A DNA stretch of 6,735 bases from contig JAYSWJ010000317.1 of the NCBI GenBank assembly GCA_043718065.1, forward strand, positions 1 through 6,735, in the 5' to 3' direction. Position numbers and translations under genes: made by a program. This stretch comes from JAAFIP01 sp043718065. GTDB taxonomy: Bacteria; Pseudomonadota; Gammaproteobacteria; Burkholderiales; Burkholderiaceae_C. Shown here piece by piece: positions 1 through 5,252 of the stretch. Each line of letters opens with the position of its first letter. Positions within the stretch are counted from its first letter, which is position 1. The notes under the pieces were generated by a model that searched no databases, was not told the DNA's origin, and worked only from the letters and a program-made list of their open reading frames with translations.

Positions 1-1
1 G

Positions 2-247
2 CGTGAAAACTTGCGCGACCACATGACCGACATTGAGCTGATTTTGACCATGCTGGCCGAGGCGACCACCACCAAGCTGCACCGCGACCGAGACTCCAAA
101 GGCATGAAACCACTCAAAAAGGATGCCAAAGATGGCGGCGCAGTGGCGGGACGTACGCGCAAGGATATTGAGAAGCAAACCGGCAAGCCGGTTATTTCTC
201 CAGCGAACTTCAAGCAGTTGGCGGTGAAGAAAAGCAAAAAAATCTAG
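2..247 (+). CDS. dinD: DinD-like DNA-damage-inducible protein, C-terminal fragment (5' end outside window)
   Basis: The frame is open from the window edge (R-E-N-L-R-D-H-M-T-D) and stops at TAG 245-247, so only about the last 81 residues are present. The segment NLRDHMTDIELILTMLAEA followed by TTTKLHRDRDSKG and a late G-x-x-x-AGRTRKDIEKQTGKPV block matches what I remember of the C-terminal region of DinD. DinD is an SOS-induced protein with an N-terminal Bro-N domain; in E. coli it is known to modulate RecA filaments. The Bro-N domain would lie upstream of this window and cannot be checked here. The tail is rich in lysine (KKSKKI). An internal ATG at 23 is not the start, because the conserved sequence continues upstream of it. 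The family call is by recognition; the function in this organism is inferred. Confidence 0.8.
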   Translation, partial: RENLRDHMTDIELILTMLAEATTTKLHRDRDSKGMKPLKKDAKDGGAVAGRTRKDIEKQTGKPVISPANFKQLAVKKSKKI

Positions 248-274
248 AGGTGTCTTCAATTTAACTTTTGCATC

Positions 275-495
275 ATGCTCAAAAGCAAACCGACCACCAC
301 CTTGGTCTACTCCACCGAAACCGGCCGCATCTGCCCCGATTGCAGCCAGCCGCTTTGGGTAAACAGCTTAAAGCTGCCTGCGGATCGGGCGGCACGGCCA
401 AAGACGGCGAGTGCGAGGCGCAGGGCGACCATGTGGCCACGGTGATGGCTGCGCTGGCTAAGCTGGGGTATGCAGTAAAGCGGTCTGGTGGTTAA
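275..495 (+). pseudogene. yciH: SUI1/YciH-family translation factor, core deleted and frameshifted
   Basis: Two pieces of one gene lie in different frames. From ATG 275 the frame reads MLKSKPTTTLVYSTETGRI then CPDCSQPL, the N-terminal signature of bacterial eIF1-like YciH proteins (LVYSTETGRI is shared with E. coli YciH), with a CxxC pair at residues 20-23. From about 352 the +1-shifted frame reads ALGKQLKAACGSGGTAKDGE and ends KLGYAVKRSGG at TAA 493-495, the C-terminal half of the SUI1 fold. Missing between them is the central block, which in E. coli YciH contains GDGVVRIQRQTSGRKGKGV, the conserved basic loop and first strands. Compared with the 108-residue E. coli protein, roughly 50 codons or more are gone, and the remaining pieces are out of frame at about 350-356. 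Reading straight on from ATG 275 gives unrelated sequence. No good ribosome binding site precedes ATG 275. YciH is proposed to influence initiation fidelity; this copy should be non-functional. An assembly error is possible but less likely for a loss of this size. Confidence 0.85.
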
Positions 496-499
496 TTTA

Positions 500-520
500 G
501 CCTGTTTGCAGGTATTTTTA
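500..520 (+). terminator. Probable intrinsic terminator of the yciH remnant
   Basis: Five bases after the TAA stop lies GCCTG-tttg-CAGGT (500-513), a short stem including one G-U pair, followed by the T-rich tract tattttta. The stem is only five pairs, so it is weak on its own. The duplicated copy at 2381-2401 keeps the fold despite base changes, which supports it as a functional or formerly functional terminator. Confidence 0.5.
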
Positions 521-526
521 TATGAT

Positions 527-614
527 AAATAGGCTTGTAACCCAAGTAAATACTGCTCAAGCAGCTATTAAGTTTGTAGTAGCCTACACGGCCTCTAGCC
601 GTTGCACCATGTCT
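527..614 (+). repeat. Dispersed intergenic repeat, copy 1 (43-bp core plus tail)
   Basis: The core at 527-569 (aaataggcttgtaaccc... ending ctcaagcagctatt) recurs at 1505-1547 and 2409-2451 with 41 of 43 bases identical in each pairwise comparison. It contains CTGCTCAAGCAG, a near-palindrome at 553-564. A further ~45 bp (570-614, ending gcaccatgtct) aligns with the equivalent stretch of copy 2 at lower identity. Nothing in it looks coding. It resembles the small interspersed palindromic elements seen between genes in Burkholderiales genomes; that link is from memory. Confidence 0.8.
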
Positions 615-740
615 GGAAACTGCGCCGTGCTGCATTTACTGCGCTGGTGAAGTAGGGGCATGGGTGTTCTCCGCTAAACTAGAAAAACTAAAAAATATGC
701 AAGTTATCTCAGCAAAACTGACTCACTAATTAAGGTTTAC

Positions 741-1427
741 ATGACAGCCAACACAACTGCTTCACAGCCAGCCTTGGGCGCGCAGCTCGATCGTGCCCAG
801 CGTACCGATGAGCCTTTTCCTGATCATCACAATGATTTGGCTGCCACGCTTAAATTTGCTTGGCAGATGGTGGGGCGGGGTGTGCAAGATAGGCGCAGTG
901 CTTTTCATACGCCGGTGTTGGCCACGCAGTCGCAGGGCGGCCCGCAGGCGCGGGTGTTGGTGCTGCGGGCGGCAGATGCGCAGGCGCGCACGCTCACTTT
1001 TCATACCGATATGCGGTCTGCCAAGCTGCCAGAGCTGGCCGCAGACGGCAGAGGTGCGCTTACTTTTTATGATGCTGCGCGCAAGGCGCAAGTGCGCATA
1101 AACGGCACGATAAGCGTGCACACAGGCGACGAGTTGAGCCACCAGCGGTGGGCGGCTGCCCGGCCTAGCTCGTTACGTTGCTTTTTGGGTGCGCAGCCTG
1201 GCGGCGTTAGCGCAGAGCCAACCAGTGGTTTGCCTGCGCAGATGGAAGGTCGTGAGCCTGACCCGCAAGAGCTGCGCACTGCAGAACCACATTTTGCGGT
1301 GCTGCAAGTTACCGTGCAACGCCTGGAATGGCTGCATTTGCACACTGGTGGCCAGCGGCGCGCACTGTTTACATGGGCAGACAAGTCTGCAAGCAGCCGC
1401 TGCACTATGCAATGGCTTAATCCTTAA
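741..1427 (+). CDS. Pyridoxamine 5'-phosphate oxidase-like FMN-binding protein (Alr4036/Pyridox_oxase_2 type)
   Basis: This 228-residue protein has the split-barrel flavoprotein pattern of PNPOx-like enzymes. An N-terminal helix (about 33-46) is followed by a strand region with ARVLVLRAAD (70-79) and LTFHTDMRSAK (85-95), where family members contact FMN. Next come ALTFYDAARKAQVRINGTI (106-124), then a WAAARPSSL segment (137-145), and a C-terminal LEWLHL...RRALFTW...QWLNP block typical of the Alr4036-like subgroup. The length fits the family. The ATG at 741 is supported by AAGG at 732-735, five bases upstream. Family members bind FMN and may oxidise pyridoxamine phosphate or act on unrelated substrates, so the substrate is unknown. 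The gene stands alone between repeat copies 1 and 2, inside the interval bracketed by duplicated yciH ends. It appears intact. Confidence 0.75.
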   Translation: MTANTTASQPALGAQLDRAQRTDEPFPDHHNDLAATLKFAWQMVGRGVQDRRSAFHTPVLATQSQGGPQARVLVLRAADAQARTLTFHTDMRSAKLPELAADGRGALTFYDAARKAQVRINGTISVHTGDELSHQRWAAARPSSLRCFLGAQPGGVSAEPTSGLPAQMEGREPDPQELRTAEPHFAVLQVTVQRLEWLHLHTGGQRRALFTWADKSASSRCTMQWLNP

Positions 1428-1504
1428 AACTACACATCAATGCAGTAACTATGCGTTGGCGTTATACGGGCACTGCTAAAAAAAATTTACGTGACGTTAC
1501 CGAA

Positions 1505-1591
1505 AAATAGGCTTGTAACCCAAGTAAATCCTGCTTAAGCAGCTATTGAATTTATAGTATTCACAAAGCCTCTAACTACTGCGCCATGTCT
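1505..1591 (+). repeat. Dispersed intergenic repeat, copy 2 (43-bp core plus tail)
   Basis: The core 1505-1547 differs from the three-copy consensus at one base, which makes its central motif CTGCTTAAGCAG (1531-1542) a perfect 12-bp palindrome. The tail 1548-1591, ending gcgccatgtct, aligns with copy 1 (570-614) with one gap. It lies between the PNPOx-like gene and the 3' end of the toxin gene. Unlike copies 1 and 3 it is not preceded by yciH-derived sequence. Confidence 0.8.
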
Positions 1592-1653
1592 TGTAACGAC
1601 ACTACTGGAGCGGGTTTTTCTTGTACCTGAGGGTGGGCAGGGCTAGCTTGACT

Positions 1654-2022
1654 TTAACTGCCAGTCAGTATTTTCAACGCGTCTTCTACACGCTTCATGT
1701 GCGCTCGTGTGAGTTCAGCAATAGGCTTGCTGCCCATAAAGCGCTGGTTGGAAATGGCGCGTATTTGGTCTATGAGCGCGTCGGTTTCATCTTTCATTTT
1801 GTCCAGCTTGCCTAGTGCTATGCGCAGTGGGTAGCCGTCGCCGTGGGCATCGCGGTAAACCTGTGTGGTGCACGGAATGATAATGGTGGTGGGGTGGCCT
1901 GCATCGTTCAAGATGTTGGTTTGAATGACCAGTGCCGGACGGCTGCGTTTGCCGGGTTCTTGTTTGTAGGTTTGTGGCTCGAAATCAACTTCCCACAGCT
2001 GGCCGCGCTGCACTTTACTCAA
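1654..2022 (-). CDS. MazF/PemK-family toxin (predicted endoribonuclease), TTG start
   Basis: This 122-residue protein has the MazF/PemK/CcdB-like fold pattern. RGQLWEVDFEP is at residues 6-16, GKRSRPALVIQTN at 24-36, TTIIIPCTTQ at 45-54, and a C-terminal DETDALIDQIRAISNQR at 78-94. By alignment to MazF, R28 and T53 occupy the positions of the catalytic Arg and Thr, so sequence-specific mRNA cleavage is expected though the target motif cannot be read from sequence. The start is TTG at 2022-2020 with GGAG at 2032-2029 six bases upstream; no ATG fits the conserved N-terminus. It overlaps the upstream antitoxin gene by 8 bases, implying translational coupling, and should be transcribed from the antitoxin promoter. 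The gene appears intact. Whether to call it mazF, pemK or chpK cannot be decided here. Confidence 0.88.
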   Translation of the reverse strand: MSKVQRGQLWEVDFEPQTYKQEPGKRSRPALVIQTNILNDAGHPTTIIIPCTTQVYRDAHGDGYPLRIALGKLDKMKDETDALIDQIRAISNQRFMGSKPIAELTRAHMKRVEDALKILTGS

Positions 2023-2245
2023 GGCCGTCTCCGGTTGCTGCGTCCATGGCCTGGTTCTCGGCTAAGTTTTGTGCTGCTAGCGCTTCGGATAAAAATACCA
2101 TGCGCTCTTTGAGCACACGTTCATTTTTCTCGCGTACGGCTTCGCGCAGATATTCTGAACTGGGCAAGTTGAATAAGCTGGCCAGCCTTTTAGTTTGCTC
2201 TGCAAACTCCTGCGGGGCGCGAAAGGAAAGGGTAGTTGCACTCAT
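2015..2245 (-). CDS. Ribbon-helix-helix antitoxin of the MazF-type pair
   Basis: This 76-residue protein starts SATTLSFRAPQEFAEQTKRL, then LFNLPSSEYLREAVREKNER. That is the layout of a ribbon-helix-helix DNA-binding domain: a short beta strand (about residues 4-9), helix 1 (about 11-24), a turn at NLPSS, and helix 2 (about 28-42). The C-terminal part (43-76, rich in Ala, Glu and Asn) is the expected disordered toxin-binding segment. ATG at 2245 is preceded by GAGG (2257-2254) with eight bases of spacing. The nearest upstream ATG (2259) hits a stop after four codons. The gene precedes and overlaps the toxin, the normal antitoxin-first order, and the protein is likely to repress its own promoter at 2264-2301. 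The subfamily is not identified with certainty. Confidence 0.8.
   Translation of the reverse strand: MSATTLSFRAPQEFAEQTKRLASLFNLPSSEYLREAVREKNERVLKERMVFLSEALAAQNLAENQAMDAATGDGLE
2029..2032 (-). promoter_or_regulatory. Shine-Dalgarno site deciding the toxin TTG start
   Basis: GGAG reads on the minus strand from 2032 to 2029, inside the last codons of the antitoxin gene and six bases before TTG 2022. This supports the non-ATG start of the toxin and suggests the toxin is made at a lower rate by ribosomes finishing the antitoxin. Confidence 0.6.
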
Positions 2246-2263
2246 TACTTGTACCTCATTTTA

Positions 2264-2301
2264 GTAATACATTATTGTATTACATATACGTATATATGCA
2301 A
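2264..2301 (-). promoter_or_regulatory. Predicted promoter and operator of the toxin-antitoxin operon
   Basis: A perfect inverted repeat GTAATACA-N4-TGTATTAC spans 2264-2283. Directly next to it is a second perfect 12-bp palindrome, ATATACGTATAT (2284-2295). On the minus strand a -10-like TACAAT (2279-2274) falls inside the first palindrome. A weak -35-like TTGCAT (2301-2296) lies 16 bases upstream, so the second palindrome fills the spacer exactly. The antitoxin ATG is 28 bases past the -10. This is a classic autorepression layout for a ribbon-helix-helix antitoxin. The inverted repeats are seen directly; the binding protein and the promoter are inferred. Confidence 0.65.
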
Positions 2302-2334
2302 TTGACTTTTAACCGCGTCGTCATATGGGGTGTT

Positions 2335-2376
2335 GCTGGGGTATGCGGTAAAGCGGTCTAGCGGTCTAGCGGTTGA
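2335..2376 (+). pseudogene. Duplicated 3'-end remnant of the yciH gene
   Basis: Positions 2335-2359 match 462-486, the end of the yciH remnant, at 24 of 25 bases. They encode the same LGYAVKRS tail. A short tandem duplication follows: AGCGGTCT at 2352-2359 and 2360-2367, then AGCGGT at 2368-2373. Removing one unit restores a KRSSG-stop ending at TGA 2374-2376. Nothing upstream of 2335 resembles yciH, so only the last dozen or so codons were duplicated or retained. The homology continues into the terminator and repeat copy 3. Confidence 0.75.
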
Positions 2377-2380
2377 TTCA

Positions 2381-2401
2381 ACTTGTTTTGCGGGTGTTTT
2401 T
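2381..2401 (+). terminator. Duplicated terminator hairpin after the yciH 3' remnant
   Basis: ACTTG-ttttg-CGGGT (2381-2395) is followed by gttttta. It is the counterpart of 500-520. The stem bases differ, but pairing is kept through G-U pairs. It could end transcription running toward the DUF2721 gene. Confidence 0.45.
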
Positions 2402-2408
2402 ATAGGCC

Positions 2409-2451
2409 AAATAGGCTTGTAACCCAATTAAATCCTGCTCAAGCAGCTATT
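2409..2451 (+). repeat. Dispersed intergenic repeat, copy 3 (43-bp core)
   Basis: The core is identical to the three-copy consensus except for one base (t at 2428). The near-palindrome CTGCTCAAGCAG is at 2435-2446. After taaatgcatagt the sequence no longer follows copies 1 and 2. It lies 47 bases before the DUF2721 start codon and, like copy 1, directly follows yciH-derived sequence and its hairpin. Confidence 0.8.
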
Positions 2452-2498
2452 AAATGCATAGTGTTTAAAATACCTATTTACCTTTAACAGATTGCACT

Positions 2499-2951
2499 AT
2501 GGCCCTACCTTTTGACACTACCGCTATCACCCACGGCATACAGCTGGCTGTGGCCCCCGTGTTTTTGCTTACTGCGGTGTCGGGCATGATAGGCGCGGTG
2601 GCAGGGCGGCTGGCGCGCATTATTGACCGGGCGCGCAAAGTAGAAGACTTGGCCCGTGCGTCGTCAGACGACGCGCTGCTGCAGCGCAGCTACACCGAGC
2701 TGGCCGAGCTGCGCCAACGCGGGCGGCTGGCCAATGGATGCATTGCACTGCTGACCACATGCGCTTTTTTAATTGGCTTGACAATTATTTTGCTGTTTTT
2801 GGGCGAGACCACCGCCTTTCAAACGCCGCGCTGGGCGGTGGGCAGCTTTTTGGCGGGCGTGGTGTGCTTTTTACTGGCGCTGCTGTGCTTTTTGGCTGAG
2901 ACGGTGATCGCCACACGCTTGCTTAATTTTCACATGCTGCAGCATAAATGA
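2499..2951 (+). CDS. DUF2721-family inner-membrane protein, function unknown
   Basis: This 150-residue protein has three clear hydrophobic segments: about 13-36 (IQLAVAPVFLLTAVSGMIGAV), 79-102 (NGCIALLTTCAFLIGLTIILLF) and 112-136 (WAVGSFLAGVVCFLLALLCFL). Between the first two is a charged, probably cytoplasmic helix with GRLARIIDRARKVEDL (36-51) and LQRSYTELAELRQRGRL. The combination HGIQLAVAPVFLLTAVSG plus GRLARIIDRAR is the DUF2721 signature as I know it. No biochemical role is established for the family. Length is normal and the gene looks intact. The ATG at 2499 lacks a strong ribosome binding site but begins exactly where family members do. It appears monocistronic, with 105 bases to the SDR start. 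Confidence 0.78.
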   Translation: MALPFDTTAITHGIQLAVAPVFLLTAVSGMIGAVAGRLARIIDRARKVEDLARASSDDALLQRSYTELAELRQRGRLANGCIALLTTCAFLIGLTIILLFLGETTAFQTPRWAVGSFLAGVVCFLLALLCFLAETVIATRLLNFHMLQHK

Positions 2952-3044
2952 ACCAAAGCGTAACGCTGGCTGCGGCGCGAGGGGCTTTGGCATAGACTTC
3001 TGCATGGGCTCTGATGCAATGTCGTCTTGCTCAACGCACATTGC

Positions 3045-3049
3045 AAAGG
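3045..3049 (+). promoter_or_regulatory. Shine-Dalgarno site deciding the SDR start
   Basis: AAAGG lies seven bases before ATG 3057. This favours ATG 3057 over the in-frame TTG at 3027, which would add ten residues (LNAHCKGFF region) encoded by the ribosome binding site itself. Confidence 0.7.
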
Positions 3050-3056
3050 TTTTTTT

Positions 3057-4049
3057 ATGCCAACAACCGTATCCCCACCCATTACCTCCGCATTCGGTGC
3101 GCGCAGCACGGCGCGTGATGTAGCGGCCGGCGTCTCGCTAAAGGGCCGCAATGCTATCGTCACAGGTGGTGCAGCGGGCTTGGGGCTAGAAACATCACGC
3201 GCGCTGGTATCGGCCGGCGCTGCACTAACGCTAGCGGTACGCAACGCGTCCCAAGGCCAAGCGGCGGCTGACGCACTGCGCGCAGACTACCCTGGTGCGC
3301 AGGTATCGGTAGGCATGCTGGATTTGGCTGATTTGGCCGGCGTACGTGCGTTTGCTACGCAGTGGTTGCAGGCAGGCAAACCGCTGGATATTTTGGTTAA
3401 CAACGCCGCCATCATGGCCTGCCCGCTAGCGCGCACTGCGCAGGGCTGGGAGGCGCAGTTTGCCACCAACCATTTGGGGCACTTTACGCTAACCACCGCG
3501 CTGCTGCCTGCGTTGCTGCAATCTGCAGCGCACACCGGTGATGCGCGGGTAGTGTGCCTTAGCTCGGCGGGCCACAAAATAGCGGGGGTAGATTTTGACG
3601 ACATCCATTACCAGCGGCGCGAGTACAACAAATGGAACGCCTACGGCCAAGCTAAAAGCGCCAACGCGCTGATGGCGCTGGGCTTGCACCTGCGCTACGG
3701 CGCGCGCGGCATCACCGCCAACGCAGTGCACCCCGGCGGCATCATGACAGGGCTACAAAAGTTTTTACCCCTAGAAGAAATGCGTGCCATGGGCTGGCTA
3801 AAAGCCGACGACACGCCGCTGGATATTTTTAAAACCCCAGAGCAGGGCGCATCAACCAGCGTGTGGGCCGCCACGGCCGCACAGCTTAAAGGCCATGGCG
3901 GCCTGTACTTAGAAGACTGCCAGCAAGGCGTGCTGGCCCAGCCGGGTAACCGCGTGTCGGGCTACGCACCCCATATTGCAGATGCTGCAGCAGCGCAGCG
4001 GCTGTGGGACGTGTCTGAGGCGTTTTTAAAGTCAAGCGGTCATTTATGA
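3057..4049 (+). CDS. Short-chain dehydrogenase/reductase (SDR), probably NADP(H)-linked
   Basis: From ATG 3057 the protein is 330 residues. A leader of about 26 residues (SAFGARSTARDVAAGVSLKG) precedes a Rossmann domain with the cofactor motif TGGAAGLG at 36-43. Arg62 after the second strand (LAVRN) suggests preference for NADP(H). NNAA is at 115-118, and the catalytic set is N138 (TNHLGHF), S170 (CLSSAG), Y196 and K200 (YGQAK), followed by HPGG at 225-228. All catalytic residues are present, so it should be active. The long segment between S170 and Y196 (DFDDIHYQRREYNKWNAY) and the general layout resemble the retinol-dehydrogenase/WWOX-like branch of SDRs often annotated simply as oxidoreductase. 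The substrate is unknown. The gene seems to be its own unit, ending before a hairpin at 4061-4090. Confidence 0.85.
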   Translation: MPTTVSPPITSAFGARSTARDVAAGVSLKGRNAIVTGGAAGLGLETSRALVSAGAALTLAVRNASQGQAAADALRADYPGAQVSVGMLDLADLAGVRAFATQWLQAGKPLDILVNNAAIMACPLARTAQGWEAQFATNHLGHFTLTTALLPALLQSAAHTGDARVVCLSSAGHKIAGVDFDDIHYQRREYNKWNAYGQAKSANALMALGLHLRYGARGITANAVHPGGIMTGLQKFLPLEEMRAMGWLKADDTPLDIFKTPEQGASTSVWAATAAQLKGHGGLYLEDCQQGVLAQPGNRVSGYAPHIADAAAAQRLWDVSEAFLKSSGHL

Positions 4050-4060
4050 AGCCCCAAATA

Positions 4061-4090
4061 TTGCTAGCCTGCCAGTAACAGGCTGGGCAA
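4061..4090 (+). terminator. Hairpin after the SDR gene, possible terminator
   Basis: TTGC-t-AGCCTG-ccagtaa-CAGGCT-gg-GCAA folds into a ten-pair stem with a small internal bulge, starting 12 bases after the TGA stop. No T tract follows (taatggcgtgg), so Rho-independent termination is doubtful. It could instead protect the 3' end of the SDR mRNA. Confidence 0.45.
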
Positions 4091-4223
4091 TAATGGCGTG
4101 GCTATTTGACTAACCAGTGACTACCCAAATGAAGCACAATTTTGCAGCCATCAGCAAGATAAATGCTAACCACACGCACTGACGTTGAAGTAGCCCTTTT
4201 TAAAACTTACCCCTAGCACACCC

Positions 4224-5252
4224 ATGCACTACCGCAACCTTGGCAAAAGCAACCTCAAAGTATCCGCCCTGTGCCTGGGCACCATGATGTTTGGCGACCA
4301 AACAGCGCGTGATGAAGCAGCCGCTATCGTGGCTGATGCGCATGCGCACGGTGTGAACTATATTGACACGGCCGACGTGTACACCAAAGGCGCGTCTGAG
4401 ACCATGCTGGGCGAGCTGCTGAAAACGCAACGCCACGACTGGGTGCTGGCCACCAAGCTGGGCAATAAAATGACCGAGCGTGTGAATGAGGGGCACTTCT
4501 CACGAAGCTGGATGCTGCGCGAAATCGACGCATCGCTGTCGCGCCTGCAAACCGATTATGTGGATATTTTGTACCTGCATTTAGACCATAACGGCATGAA
4601 CTTAGAAGAGCCTCTGCGTGCGCTAGACGCTATGCTGCGCGCAGGCAAAATCCGCTATTGGGGCGTGTCTAATTTTCGCGGCTGGCGCATTGCCGAGGTG
4701 GTGCACACCACGCGCCAGCTAGGCATGCCCGGCCCCACCGTGTGCCAGCCGTACTACAACCTGCTCAACCGCATGCCCGAGGTAGACATACTGCCCGCCT
4801 GCTTCCACTACGGCCTAGGCGTTACGCCCTACAGCCCCATCGCACGCGGCGTGCTGACGGGTAAATATCCGCCCGGCCAGCCCGCGCCCGAGGGCACGCG
4901 CGCAGGCCGGGGCGACAAGCGCATCGCACAAACCGAGTTTCGCGAAGAGTCGCTGGTGATTGCGCAAACGCTCAAAACCTATGCGGAGGGTAAAGGCATC
5001 AGCTTGGCTAACTTTGCCACCGCTTGGGTGCTGGCTAACGCAGCGGTCAGCTCGGTAATTGCCGGGCCGCGCACGCTGGCGCAGTGGCAAGACTACCTGC
5101 CCGCGCTGGACTATGTGGTTACACCAGACGACGAGCAGTTGGTTGACAGCCTGGTGCGCCCGGGTCATCCATCTACACCGGGTTATACCGACCCGGTGTA
5201 CCCGCTGCATCCGCGTACGCACCCACACGCTGTGGGCCATGCGGTACCGTGA
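4224..5252 (+). CDS. Aldo/keto reductase
   Basis: This 342-residue protein has the (beta/alpha)8 AKR layout. It starts MHYRNLGKSNLKVSALCLGT with GTMMFG near residue 19. The catalytic tetrad is visible as D48 and Y53 (YIDTADVY), K78 (LATKLG) and H119 (DILYLHLD). Later come GKIRYWGVSNF (substrate/cofactor strand), TVCQPYYNLLNR, VTPYSPIARGVLTGKY, and a C-terminal cofactor region AVSSVIAGPRTLAQWQDYLPAL. Members reduce carbonyl compounds with NADPH in the cytoplasm; the substrate cannot be predicted. The segment after residue 305 ends in an unusual HPRTHPHAVGHAVP tail, which may be variable. No good ribosome binding site precedes ATG 4224, but the N-terminus matches the family. Its TGA overlaps the GTG start of the DUF3820 gene (GTGA), suggesting a two-gene transcript. 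Confidence 0.87.
   Translation: MHYRNLGKSNLKVSALCLGTMMFGDQTARDEAAAIVADAHAHGVNYIDTADVYTKGASETMLGELLKTQRHDWVLATKLGNKMTERVNEGHFSRSWMLREIDASLSRLQTDYVDILYLHLDHNGMNLEEPLRALDAMLRAGKIRYWGVSNFRGWRIAEVVHTTRQLGMPGPTVCQPYYNLLNRMPEVDILPACFHYGLGVTPYSPIARGVLTGKYPPGQPAPEGTRAGRGDKRIAQTEFREESLVIAQTLKTYAEGKGISLANFATAWVLANAAVSSVIAGPRTLAQWQDYLPALDYVVTPDDEQLVDSLVRPGHPSTPGYTDPVYPLHPRTHPHAVGHAVP

Noticed and set aside
268..495. A 75-codon plus-strand frame as an independent small gene
   Set aside because: Its second half is the C-terminus of YciH and its first part is the wrong frame of the same gene; the real start is ATG 275 in another frame, so this is part of a pseudogene.
762..1142. A 126-codon minus-strand frame opposite the PNPOx-like gene
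   Set aside because: It is antisense to a complete, motif-bearing gene and has no recognisable domain or ribosome binding site support.
571..2334. Insertion sequence or integrative element
   Set aside because: There is no transposase or integrase gene and no terminal inverted repeats; only direct repeats of a gene end and an intergenic element bracket the block.
527..2451. CRISPR array
   Set aside because: The three similar units are separated by roughly 0.9 kb containing genes, not by short uniform spacers.
3027..3056. TTG start adding ten residues to the SDR
   Set aside because: The extension is encoded by the ribosome binding site and T-run before ATG 3057, and the family-like leader begins at the ATG.
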